The position numbers were made by a program, and so were the translations under genes. The notes beneath the pieces are model-generated. The model ran no database searches, had not been told where the DNA came from, and worked only from the letters and a program-made list of their open reading frames with translations. DNA of 13,928 nucleotides, from positions 1 through 13,928 of the forward strand of contig JAPUFZ010000049.1 in the NCBI GenBank assembly GCA_027293245.1. The letters are read 5' to 3'. The stretch is from Gammaproteobacteria bacterium (GTDB lineage Bacteria; Pseudomonadota; Gammaproteobacteria; GCA-001735895). Of this stretch, positions 7,158 to 13,928 are shown in pieces (positions within the stretch are counted from its first letter, which is position 1; each line of letters begins with the position of its first letter).

Positions 7158-7940
7158 TTGAACACTCAGTCACGACCCGACTTGCCCAACCATGGGCTCT
7201 ATATCCTGCTCGGCCTTGCTGCAGCGGTGCTACTGCTCAGCCTGGCATTACCCGGCCAGCAAAGACCCGGCTCGCCGACCGCCCAGTGGTCAGCAGCAAT
7301 CGGGGTTTGCCTGCTGCTGGCACCGCTGTTTTTTTCGATTCTGAAGCGTTCCGGATATAGCGATAGTCCGCCTTTCTGGTTTGTCACACATGTATTGGGC
7401 GCCACTCTGGGCGCCTGCCTGATTTTGCTACATGCATCGGGTGGCGACTGGCTTTCACCACCCGGTCTGGTGTTATTTCTGATGTTGTTTCTGCTGATCC
7501 AGGGAACGGTATTACGCACGGCCGTGTCCCGATCCTTCGCCCATTTGTTCGCGCGCAGTAGCATGGGGCTCGGATTTTCGGCCCCAGCCACGCTGAATAA
7601 AACTGCGCTTGGCGAAATTATTGAGAAAAAAACTGAATTGCTGCATCTGCTCGACCACGAGGCGTCCGAGGCCCTGTTTTCACCGGCACTAAGCCACTGG
7701 TTGAGACACCCGCAGTTAAGTTTTCGATATCAGTCGCTGATCGACAGCGAAGCCCGAATGGTCGGCGCCAGGCAGGCTGCGGGCATGGTTCGTGGCTGGT
7801 CGCGCCGAATTCATATGATAGTGGCAGTTTTGTTTTATGGCGGATTACTGACGCATATTATCGTCGTGCTGTTTTTCGCCGGATACGCCGCAGGCGATAG
7901 TGAAATCGACTGGTGGTATATCACCGCCTGGGGCAGATAA
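7158..7940 (+). CDS. Five-helix membrane cytochrome b-like subunit (probable diheme, quinone-reactive)
   Basis: The 260-residue protein has hydrophobic helices at about 14-31, 45-62, 74-92, 102-119 and 219-243, and a basic 95-residue loop (about 122-217) between helices 4 and 5. Helix 3 carries His78 and His92, helix 5 His219 and His233; both pairs are 14 residues apart, so facing helices could hold two hemes b across the membrane, as in NarI or ferric-reductase-type cytochromes. Positive charges place the N terminus and the large loop in the cytoplasm, where it could dock the iron-sulfur/molybdenum partner encoded next. It is not NrfD- or DmsC-like, since those have more helices and no heme. 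The start is uncertain: a TTG at 7158, no Shine-Dalgarno sequence, a stop codon just upstream at 7143. Role inferred; family not recognised. Confidence 0.7.
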   Translation: MNTQSRPDLPNHGLYILLGLAAAVLLLSLALPGQQRPGSPTAQWSAAIGVCLLLAPLFFSILKRSGYSDSPPFWFVTHVLGATLGACLILLHASGGDWLSPPGLVLFLMLFLLIQGTVLRTAVSRSFAHLFARSSMGLGFSAPATLNKTALGEIIEKKTELLHLLDHEASEALFSPALSHWLRHPQLSFRYQSLIDSEARMVGARQAAGMVRGWSRRIHMIVAVLFYGGLLTHIIVVLFFAGYAAGDSEIDWWYITAWGR

Positions 7941-10898
7941 GTGGCTCGACTGGCACTAATGATTGACCTCGAACGCTGCACCGGCTGCAAGAGTTGTGAA
8001 GCCGCCTGCAAGCAAACCAATGCCCTCGGCCCACAGGCTTACCGCAATCGAGTCATGTGGTTCAACGAACCGGAATCCTTGATCGACAGCGAGGTTTTGC
8101 CAAGGCTCGACTTCCTCACCGTGACCTGCCAGCAGTGCGAGCGTCCCGCCTGCTTACGCGCCTGCCCGGTTCACCCGAAAGCTATCGTCAAAGACCCTGT
8201 AACCGGGGTGGTTTCGATCAATGAAAACCGCTGCACGGGTTGTGGGGAATGCGCACTGTCCTGCCCCTACGGTGCGATTGGTTATAACGCTGACCAGCAC
8301 CACGCGGTGAAATGTGATCTTTGTGCCGATCGACGCGCTAACGGCCAGGGACCTGCCTGCGCCGAAGTTTGCCCTACTCGCGCAATCAGTTACGGTGAAA
8401 GGGATGACCTGTTGCACCAGGCGCAGCAGGATGCGCGCGAACTGCTCGATACCGATCATTTTTTGCAAAACCCGGCAACGATTTACCTGAAGCGGCTGCG
8501 CGACAGGGGGGCGGCTGATTTATCAGGCCCGGGCCGCCGCACACCGGCACTGATGCTCGATAACGAGGTACGCGGCAAATTGCTGCCTGAAGTAGCGCGC
8601 GGTTCCTACAATAAGCTCGAAAAATCCAGTGAGGCGGAACTGCCGGAGCGAATTGTACCCGGTGGCTGCAATATCTGCTTCAACGCCTGCCCGGTCAAGT
8701 ATCACCTGCGCGGTAACCAGGTCGTCAATATCTACGGCAATACCGAGGACCCTGTATTCCAGGGCCGGATTTGCCCGAAGTCGCAAATGACCCTGCAGAT
8801 GTACAACAATCCGCATCGCCTGGTGCAACCATTAAAACGCCTGGGCAAACGCGGCAGCGGTAAATTCGAACCCATCAGCTGGCAGCAGGCTATCGATGAA
8901 ATTGCTGAGAAACTGTCGATTGTGCGCGAACGATACGGCAGCGAATCACTCGCCATCCAGGCCGGCACTCGTACCGGTGTATTGAACATCATCGGTGCGG
9001 TGCCACTGTTTGCGGGTCTCTGGGGTACGCCAAATGTCGCCTCCACCGAACCATTTTGCAGTCTGGCCAAAGGCCTGGCGCTGGAACTGGTCCAGGGCAT
9101 GGGCCATCTGGCAAACGTGTATACCGAAGACGACATCGGCAGCGCCGAACTCTACGTTTATGTCGGCGATAATCAGGCCGAAACACGCCCGGTTAATTTT
9201 GGCCTGGTGAACGACTGGCGCATGCGCAATAAGGCGAAGATGATAGTCGTCGACCCGCGCTTAACGGTGACCGCGAGCAAGGCGGATGAGTGGCTTGCAA
9301 TTCGCTCGGGCACCGACATGGCGCTGGGCCTGGGCATGATCCATTATCTGTTTGAAAACAACCTGGCGAATATCGAATTCTGTGAACGATGGGTCGAAGG
9401 CTGGCAGATCTGGCGTGATTTCATCAGCAAAAAAGAATACACGGTCGAATGGGCGGCCGGGGTGACTGACTTGCAGGCGCGGCAGATTATTGATCTGGCA
9501 CGGGAAATATCAGCGGCCGAGGGATGCATGATATTCCTCAGCCGCGGCATCAATCAGCACACCAATGCGTTGCAAACCAATCGGGTATTCATGTTTCTCG
9601 CCGCGATCACCGGTAACTGGGGCCGCAAGAGCGGCGGCTATTTTAATTTCTCCTCTGAACTCAACTGGCAGGAGCCGGCGATACCGGCCGAACGTAAACC
9701 GCCCTGCAAGCCAGCCATCGGTAAGAATCCAGTCGACTGGCTCGATGCGATGAGCACCGGTAAACCCTATCCTGTCCGGGCCTTGATTACCGGTAACAAC
9801 CCACTCGGCCAGTGGCCAAATCAGCGCAAGGTACGTGCGGCGATCGAAACGCTCGATCTGCTGGTACATATGGAACTTTTCAAAAATGAAACCTCAGCCT
9901 ATGCCGACTATGTGTTACCCATGGCCAGCGGTATCGAAAAAGGGGGTACCACGCGTTTCTCCGAGGACCGGCGCATCGTCTGGAACGACCGCTTCATCGA
10001 TCCCCCCGGAGAGGCAAAATCGGATCACTGGTTCTGGATCGAACTCGGCAAACGATTCGGTTTTGACGATGTGCTCAAACCCGAGTACAACAATCCACGA
10101 ACCCTGTGGGACGAGGTCCTGGTTCCGGCGACAGCCGATATTGCCGGGGTAACAACCGAGCGCCTGACGGCATTGGCGAACCGGACCATACGAATACCTT
10201 TACGCCAGAATCCGGCCGATGACCTCGACCCGCTGTATATTACCCAGCGAGCAGAAGCCAACCCTGACTCGGATGATGCTTATCCTACGCCGGGTGGAAA
10301 ACTCGAATTCTGGACTGATGTGCAGGAACAAAAATTTGCCCAGTTGGGACTTTCGACATTACCCGAATTTTATAGTGAGCAGCAACAGTTGATTGATCTG
10401 CCGTATTTGCAGACTTCGGAACAGACCAGGATATCACCATTTTTCGACAATGAGGTACTGGTTCACCCGGCCAGTATAAAATACCCGGAAACATCCAAAA
10501 CTGAAAATCTATCGCCCGATTCGGTATTCGACACGGAACTGGTCAGCGGCCGGCCACCGGCACCGCACTTTCACTCGTGGACGCATTATTTTTGGCAGGC
10601 GCAGGAAATGTGGCCCGAACTCTATTGCCAGATTCATCCTGACAAGGCCAAAAAGCATGATATTGAAGACGGCGACCGGGTGATTATCGAAACCAGTAAT
10701 GGCAGCATTAAGGCCCGTGCCTGGCTGTATCGCGGCATCCGGCCATCCACGGTGTTTATTCCGATCGGATGGGATGAACAACAGCCATATCATCCGGCAG
10801 CCACTGTGAATCACCTCACCGGTTCGGCACTCGATCCGCTTTCGCAGCAGGCCAATCTGAAAACCCATTTGTGCCGAATCGAGAAATTCGTGCCCTAG
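7941..10898 (+). CDS. Fused 4x[4Fe-4S] ferredoxin / molybdopterin oxidoreductase, single polypeptide
   Basis: This 985-residue protein starts at GTG directly after the stop of the cytochrome b gene, so the two are translationally coupled. Residues 1-190 are a DmsB/PsrB-type ferredoxin with 16 cysteines for four clusters: C13-C16-C19-C23, C63-C66-C71-C75, C98-C101-C104-C108, C125-C128-C140-C144. A linker leads to a DMSO-reductase-superfamily catalytic subunit: cluster motif C243-x2-C246-x3-C250-x27-C278, a probable molybdenum ligand Cys373 in STEPFCSLAKG, NPLGQWPN (620-627), and the pterin-binding C-terminal domain (about 865-985, IHPDKAKKHDIEDGD, VFIPIGW). These are normally two proteins. No Tat signal is present, so it should act in the cytoplasm. 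Electrons would pass between a substrate at Mo, five clusters, the hemes and quinone. Cys ligation suits sulfur- or arsenic-oxyanion enzymes (PsrA, TtrA, SoeA, ArrA types), but the substrate cannot be read from sequence. Confidence 0.85.
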   Translation: MARLALMIDLERCTGCKSCEAACKQTNALGPQAYRNRVMWFNEPESLIDSEVLPRLDFLTVTCQQCERPACLRACPVHPKAIVKDPVTGVVSINENRCTGCGECALSCPYGAIGYNADQHHAVKCDLCADRRANGQGPACAEVCPTRAISYGERDDLLHQAQQDARELLDTDHFLQNPATIYLKRLRDRGAADLSGPGRRTPALMLDNEVRGKLLPEVARGSYNKLEKSSEAELPERIVPGGCNICFNACPVKYHLRGNQVVNIYGNTEDPVFQGRICPKSQMTLQMYNNPHRLVQPLKRLGKRGSGKFEPISWQQAIDEIAEKLSIVRERYGSESLAIQAGTRTGVLNIIGAVPLFAGLWGTPNVASTEPFCSLAKGLALELVQGMGHLANVYTEDDIGSAELYVYVGDNQAETRPVNFGLVNDWRMRNKAKMIVVDPRLTVTASKADEWLAIRSGTDMALGLGMIHYLFENNLANIEFCERWVEGWQIWRDFISKKEYTVEWAAGVTDLQARQIIDLAREISAAEGCMIFLSRGINQHTNALQTNRVFMFLAAITGNWGRKSGGYFNFSSELNWQEPAIPAERKPPCKPAIGKNPVDWLDAMSTGKPYPVRALITGNNPLGQWPNQRKVRAAIETLDLLVHMELFKNETSAYADYVLPMASGIEKGGTTRFSEDRRIVWNDRFIDPPGEAKSDHWFWIELGKRFGFDDVLKPEYNNPRTLWDEVLVPATADIAGVTTERLTALANRTIRIPLRQNPADDLDPLYITQRAEANPDSDDAYPTPGGKLEFWTDVQEQKFAQLGLSTLPEFYSEQQQLIDLPYLQTSEQTRISPFFDNEVLVHPASIKYPETSKTENLSPDSVFDTELVSGRPPAPHFHSWTHYFWQAQEMWPELYCQIHPDKAKKHDIEDGDRVIIETSNGSIKARAWLYRGIRPSTVFIPIGWDEQQPYHPAATVNHLTGSALDPLSQQANLKTHLCRIEKFVP

Positions 10899-11062
10899 CA
10901 GCCTGTCGGACTTAGGAGAATCTACTGCGCTGATGGGCGAGCGGCCCATATTCCCCCGATTTATCGTTGCGTAGGATCAACTATGCGCCTCAAAATCGGG
11001 AAAATCTGGTCTCACTCTCCCACCATGCTCGCTACGATTCCTTAAGTCCGACAGACTGCTAG
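10895..11062. mobile_element. MITE-like element (about 162 bp) inserted at CTAG, IS630-like
   Basis: The ends are 17-bp terminal inverted repeats with one mismatch: GCAGCCTGTCGGACTTA from 10898 and, on the minus strand from 11059, GCAGTCTGTCGGACTTA, with weaker similarity continuing inward. Each end is flanked by TA inside CTAG (10895-10898 and 11059-11062), as expected for a TA-duplicating IS630/mariner-type transposase; Shigella IS630 is known to prefer CTAG. The interior has no gene but nested hairpins: ATGGGC/GCCCAT (10933-10949), CCCGATTT/AAATCGGG (10955-10962, 10993-11000) and GCGTAG/CTATGC (10969-10986). It sits between two convergent genes and could also act as a two-way terminator. 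The transposase family is inferred from the target site. Confidence 0.75.
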
Positions 11063-11550
11063 CAATCTGTTTTCAAAAGTTGAAGCAGGTTTTGTATCGC
11101 TTGCAACATGGTCGCCTGTCGTATGGCATCGCGATCGCCGGCAAACAGATATTTCTGCGTGAAGATCTGATCTTTAATGGCTACTGAGATCCATACCGTT
11201 CCGATCGGTTTTTCGTCACTACCACCGGCCGGCCCGGCGACACCGGTGACTGCAACAGAACATTCAGCAGCACTATGGTGTCTTGCGCCACTCGCCATAG
11301 AATTCGCCACCGCCTCGCTAACCGCACCATATTCAGCTATTACTGACTCCGGCACACCAATCATTTCGATCTTCGCCGCATTGCTATAAGTCACAAATCC
11401 GCGCTCAAACCAGTCCGAACTGCCGGCCAGATCGGTCAGGGATTTGGCTATTAACCCGCCCGTGCAGGATTCGGCAGTAGCAACCATGAGTTTTTTCTCT
11501 GACAATTGCGCCGCCAGTTGAGCAATGAGAGTATCTACGTCCTGATTCAT
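11059..11550 (-). CDS. pncC: Nicotinamide-nucleotide amidase PncC (CinA C-terminal domain)
   Basis: PncC removes the amide from nicotinamide mononucleotide to give nicotinate mononucleotide in the pyridine nucleotide salvage cycle; it is cytosolic. From ATG 11550 (MNQDVDTLIAQ) the protein has 163 residues, close to E. coli PncC (165). Seen: VATAESCTGGLIAKSLTDLA with the catalytic-region Ser and Thr, GFVTYSNAAK, GAVSEAVANSMASGAR and the core AVTGVAGPAGG...KPIGTVWIS. An upstream in-frame ATG at 11604 would add 18 residues outside the family; TATAAT at 11558-11563 lies eight bases before ATG 11550, which also argues for the shorter form. pncC normally lies directly upstream of recA; here the molybdoenzyme operon separates them. 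Its TAG stop is in the CTAG where the MITE inserted. Confidence 0.93.
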   Translation of the reverse strand: MNQDVDTLIAQLAAQLSEKKLMVATAESCTGGLIAKSLTDLAGSSDWFERGFVTYSNAAKIEMIGVPESVIAEYGAVSEAVANSMASGARHHSAAECSVAVTGVAGPAGGSDEKPIGTVWISVAIKDQIFTQKYLFAGDRDAIRQATMLQAIQNLLQLLKTDC

Positions 11551-11557
11551 GTCTTTA

Positions 11558-11563
11558 ATTATA
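11558..11563 (-). promoter_or_regulatory. Putative -10 box of pncC
   Basis: A perfect TATAAT on the minus strand lies eight bases before the pncC ATG at 11550, with no good -35 at the usual distance. If used, the mRNA would be nearly leaderless. Confidence 0.35.
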
Positions 11564-11668
11564 ACCGAATCCCGGCTAAACCGGTCGATCCTAAAACCTG
11601 ACAAAGACGGGCTTAAAACGCCCTAAATCTAAAAAAGGGGGTGGAATGTATCAAAACTTTCCCTAAAA

Positions 11669-11714
11669 CTGTTATCAAAAACCGATAATTCAGCTATAGA
11701 TAGCCTTATAACAG
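11669..11714. repeat. Nested inverted repeats in the pncC / CNB-protein intergenic region
   Basis: CTGTTAT (11669-11675) and ATAACAG (11708-11714) form an outer inverted repeat enclosing a tight hairpin, GCTAT AG ATAGC (11693-11704). It lies about 60 bases upstream of the cyclic-nucleotide-binding gene and could be an operator or part of its leader; no known site is matched. Confidence 0.3.
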
Positions 11715-11775
11715 CTTGAATTAAAACCGATCACGTGCGAATCTTGGCTGCATACAGGATTCGGAGAAGATACTG

Positions 11776-12246
11776 TTGGATCTAGTACAGGAAACAGATC
11801 TGCTTCGCAAGATTCCGATGTTTGCGAAGTTGAATGCATCGAAACTGAAATTACTGGCCTTTACCAGTGAAATGGTGTCGTACGAGCATGACGAAGTCAT
11901 ATTCTATTACGGTGACACTGCCGATAGTTGTTATGTCATTATGGATGGAAACGTCGATATCCTGACCGAGACCAGCACAGGACCCGTGGTCGCGATAACG
12001 CTGCAGCAAAATCAACTGTTTGGCGAAATGGCACTACTGAACAATGTGCCGCGGAACTCTACCCTGATAGCCAATGGCGAACTCAAGGTAATGAAAATAA
12101 GCGGTGAAATGTTTCTCAAATTGCTGTGCGAAAATTCAGAGCTTGCGCTCGATGTGATGCGACAACTCAGCGACAAACTGGCAAAATCTCACCATCAGGT
12201 CAAGGAACTCCAACAGCAACTGAAACAACAAAGCTCAGCCAACTGA
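11776..12246 (+). CDS. Stand-alone cyclic-nucleotide-binding (CRP-like sensor) protein
   Basis: The 156-residue protein is a single cyclic-nucleotide-binding domain. After an N-terminal helix (LLRKIPMFAKLNASKLKLLA) come the beta-roll with GDTADSCYVIMDGNVDI (46-62) and the phosphate-binding cassette FGEMALLNNVPRNST (82-96), where Glu84 and Arg93 are the residues that hold the cyclic phosphate and ribose. The end (about 125-156) is a helix rich in Gln and Lys, probably coiled; there is no DNA-binding domain, so this is not a CRP-type transcription factor but a sensor that would act on a partner. Start is TTG at 11776, supported by GGAGAAG six bases upstream (11763-11769). It is followed after 20 bases by the HD-protein gene, probably one operon, and lies near a nucleotide cyclase. 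Confidence 0.85.
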   Translation: MDLVQETDLLRKIPMFAKLNASKLKLLAFTSEMVSYEHDEVIFYYGDTADSCYVIMDGNVDILTETSTGPVVAITLQQNQLFGEMALLNNVPRNSTLIANGELKVMKISGEMFLKLLCENSELALDVMRQLSDKLAKSHHQVKELQQQLKQQSSAN

Positions 12247-12266
12247 GTTTGCCAGATATCTCGACG

Positions 12267-12914
12267 ATGAATCCTGCGCACGATACTGATAGATTTCAAC
12301 AGCTCTGGCGGCGTTGCCTGCTTGACCAGGCGATCGATAACAGTACTATCATTCATCAGTATTTGATAGAGGCCTATAGCGAGACCCAACGCGTTTATCA
12401 CACGCTTCATCATATTCAGCACTGCCTGTCTCTGTTCGATAAAATAAACTCCGAATTACAAAATCCCGATGCGGTTGAGCTCGCGATCTGGTTCCACGAT
12501 TTGGTCTATCAACCCGGCGCTGCGGACAACGAACAGCTGAGTGCAGATCAATTCATGGAAATGACCAGGGGAATATTCGATGCGCCGCTTCGTAGTACCG
12601 TGGTGGAGCTCATCATGGCGACGCTGCACTGCGGCACGGATATTGATAATTCCGACACAAAGTATATGGTCGATATCGATCTATCCAGCTTTGGGCTGCC
12701 ATGGCCTGAGTTCCTGCGCGATAGCAATAACATACGTGAGGAAATGGGTTGCCTGTCGGATGAAGTGTTTTATCGAAAGCAAATCGCATTTCAACGCAAC
12801 TTGCTTGATCAACCCAGATTTTTCAAAAGCGATTATTTCTATGACCATTATGAAAATCAGGCACGCAAGAACTTGACTGACTACTTCGATAAACTCAAGC
12901 AGGATAATCGATAA
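12267..12914 (+). CDS. HD-superfamily metal-dependent phosphohydrolase-like protein (COG4339 type)
   Basis: The 215-residue protein has the conserved pattern of the predicted HD phosphohydrolases of COG4339: YHTLHHI (44-50), IWFHDLVY with the His-Asp pair (His77-Asp78), ADNEQLSA (86-93), His121 in ATLHCG, and VDIDLSSFG (135-143), supplying His and Asp ligands for a metal site. Substrate is unknown for the family; misleading NMDA-receptor names appear in databases. I chose the ATG at 12267 because the preceding codons overlap the upstream gene in another frame and are not family-like; there is no clear ribosome site, so coupling to the upstream gene is likely. It converges on the cyclase gene with a 16-base gap. 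A role in hydrolysing a nucleotide signal would fit the neighbours but is only a guess. Confidence 0.8.
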   Translation: MNPAHDTDRFQQLWRRCLLDQAIDNSTIIHQYLIEAYSETQRVYHTLHHIQHCLSLFDKINSELQNPDAVELAIWFHDLVYQPGAADNEQLSADQFMEMTRGIFDAPLRSTVVELIMATLHCGTDIDNSDTKYMVDIDLSSFGLPWPEFLRDSNNIREEMGCLSDEVFYRKQIAFQRNLLDQPRFFKSDYFYDHYENQARKNLTDYFDKLKQDNR

Positions 12915-12935
12915 TCAAAGTAAACGATAATCAAA
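12903..12935. repeat. GATAATC repeats across two convergent stop codons
   Basis: GATAATC occurs at 12903-12909, 12910-12916 and 12926-12932, and the longer CGATAATCAAA at 12909-12919 and 12925-12935 (16-bp period). The repeats contain the stop codons of both the HD-protein and cyclase genes. No function is evident; slippage or a local duplication is the simplest cause. Confidence 0.5.
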
Positions 12936-13928
12936 CATCGATCGTGTAAATCCTTACCGCTTTCTGGCGCCCTCGCACCGAAACTTCTCCCAGCGCTCTG
13001 AATGCATACTTACCCGGCTCGATCAGGGCACGGGTTTGTTCAGAAACAATGATGCGGGTGCCATAATCCTTGTTCAATTGTTCCAGGCGAGCGGTCAGAT
13101 TAACGTTGTCGCCATGGACCGTATAGCCGACACGGTCTCCGGATCCCACCAGCCCACCGATGACCAGTCCTGAATTTATGCCTATTCGTGTATGGAATGG
13201 AACGCCATCGCCAAACAGTTTTCCTTCAAGCACCTTTTGAATATTAAGCGCGGCCTTGACCGCATTGCTGGCATGATCTGGATCGGGTTTAGGCACGTTA
13301 AACGTGGCCAGTACCGCGTCTCCCTGGAACTGGCTGATAACGCCTCCACATTCATCGATCGGCTGCGCAATCAGGGTAAAATACTGGTTCAACGCTTCGA
13401 TCAATTGCTCCGGTGCCAGGGTTTCACTAATCGTGGTAAATCCTTCGATATCGGTAAACATGATAGTGGTTTCATTGACTTCTCCCTTGCCGGTAGTCGC
13501 GCCTTCCTCGGAATGAACAATCTGTTTCGCGACCTCTTGCGGCACGAATTTAGATAAATCCCGTGCCGCGCTGCCTTCTATAACCGATTCGATCAGTAGT
13601 TTGCGGGCACGCTGCAGCGCCAGGGCAAGCACCCCGGTTACGATCAATATTGAAATGATCTTATCAAACTCAGCGCCGATCAATATGCTATTCGAAGTCA
13701 TGTACTCGACGTAATCACGGGTGATCATCATGTCTGCCGGATCGCTGAATATCACGTAGAGAACCATTAGTACCCATCCCGCAGCCGCGCTTAATCCGGT
13801 AGCAATGACAAATCGCGGATCAAAATGCATTGCTCGAATGGCGATGAAAATAAACACATATAACAGCGTCGGTACCTTCAGATAGAACGACGGCGGTTGC
13901 TCATATTGCACATGGAAACTCCAGATAA
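12931..13928 (-). CDS. Membrane class III adenylate/guanylate cyclase, 5' end outside window
   Basis: The frame stays open to the right edge; a GTG at 13911 is possible but the codons upstream (IWSFH) are also open and the first visible residues run straight into a membrane segment, so the N terminus is probably missing. Numbering from 13911: helices at about 14-29, 35-55 and 83-100, then the cyclase domain (about 145-326) with metal aspartates in FTDIEGFT (Asp154) and QFQGDAV (Asp198), and HGDNVNLTARLE (267-278) with the transition-state Asn and Arg. The usual base-selecting Lys before FxGD is Gln194, and the usual Asp/Thr before YT is Gly262, so cAMP versus cGMP cannot be assigned. It would be an inner-membrane enzyme with a cytoplasmic catalytic domain. 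The neighbouring cyclic-nucleotide-binding protein is a plausible receptor. Confidence 0.88.
   Translation of the reverse strand, partial: IWSFHVQYEQPPSFYLKVPTLLYVFIFIAIRAMHFDPRFVIATGLSAAAGWVLMVLYVIFSDPADMMITRDYVEYMTSNSILIGAEFDKIISILIVTGVLALALQRARKLLIESVIEGSAARDLSKFVPQEVAKQIVHSEEGATTGKGEVNETTIMFTDIEGFTTISETLAPEQLIEALNQYFTLIAQPIDECGGVISQFQGDAVLATFNVPKPDPDHASNAVKAALNIQKVLEGKLFGDGVPFHTRIGINSGLVIGGLVGSGDRVGYTVHGDNVNLTARLEQLNKDYGTRIIVSEQTRALIEPGKYAFRALGEVSVRGRQKAVRIYTIDV

Noticed and set aside
7941..8030. Tat signal peptide on the molybdoenzyme
   Set aside because: The N terminus enters the first ferredoxin cluster by residue 13; there is no twin arginine or hydrophobic segment.
9510..9869. Antisense open frames inside the molybdoenzyme gene (also 8154-8468, 8732-9136 and 10509-10949)
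   Set aside because: Long antisense frames are expected opposite GC-rich coding DNA; none has a ribosome site or known domain.
11551..11604. Upstream ATG extending PncC by 18 residues
   Set aside because: The extra residues are not part of the family, and a TATAAT box lies inside this segment.
1..13928. CRISPR array or large tandem repeat
   Set aside because: No regularly spaced repeat of 20 bases or more was seen; the only repeats are the short ones listed.

Overview
This window reads as chromosomal DNA of a gammaproteobacterium outside the enterobacteria. CsrA is close to the E. coli protein, and the minus-strand order pncC, recA, recX, alaS, lysC, csrA, tRNA-Ser(GCU) is the familiar gammaproteobacterial (Pseudomonas-like) order. 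I cannot name a genus.

Layout. Positions 1-616 lie downstream of the tRNA-Ser 3' end. They hold the C-terminal end of a LysR-type regulator cut by the window edge, two pairs of GGGGGCAAC-like direct repeats, and the tRNA terminator. This looks like the edge of a tRNA-associated island, but no integrase is present. From 616 to 6869 the minus strand carries housekeeping genes: tRNA-Ser, csrA with a structured GGA-containing leader, lysC with its own promoter and a probable internal start, alaS, recX and recA. A strong intrinsic terminator separates recA from recX. The recA promoter carries a GTTC-N7-GTTC element over its -35 region, which is the alphaproteobacterial form of a LexA box.

Between recA and pncC lies a plus-strand, visibly GC-richer two-gene operon (7158-10898). 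It encodes a five-helix membrane protein with four histidines placed as ligands for two hemes b, and one 985-residue protein that fuses a four-cluster ferredoxin subunit to a molybdopterin catalytic subunit. Together they look like a compact, cytoplasm-facing quinone-linked molybdoenzyme of unknown substrate, and they are the main accessory system here. A ~162-bp MITE-like element sits exactly in the CTAG shared by the stop codons of the molybdoenzyme gene and pncC. It pushed apart two genes that once overlapped by four bases, and left both stop codons intact.

The right end (11776-13928) is a signalling cluster: a stand-alone cyclic-nucleotide-binding protein, an HD-superfamily phosphohydrolase-like protein, and a convergent membrane class III nucleotide cyclase that runs off the window edge.
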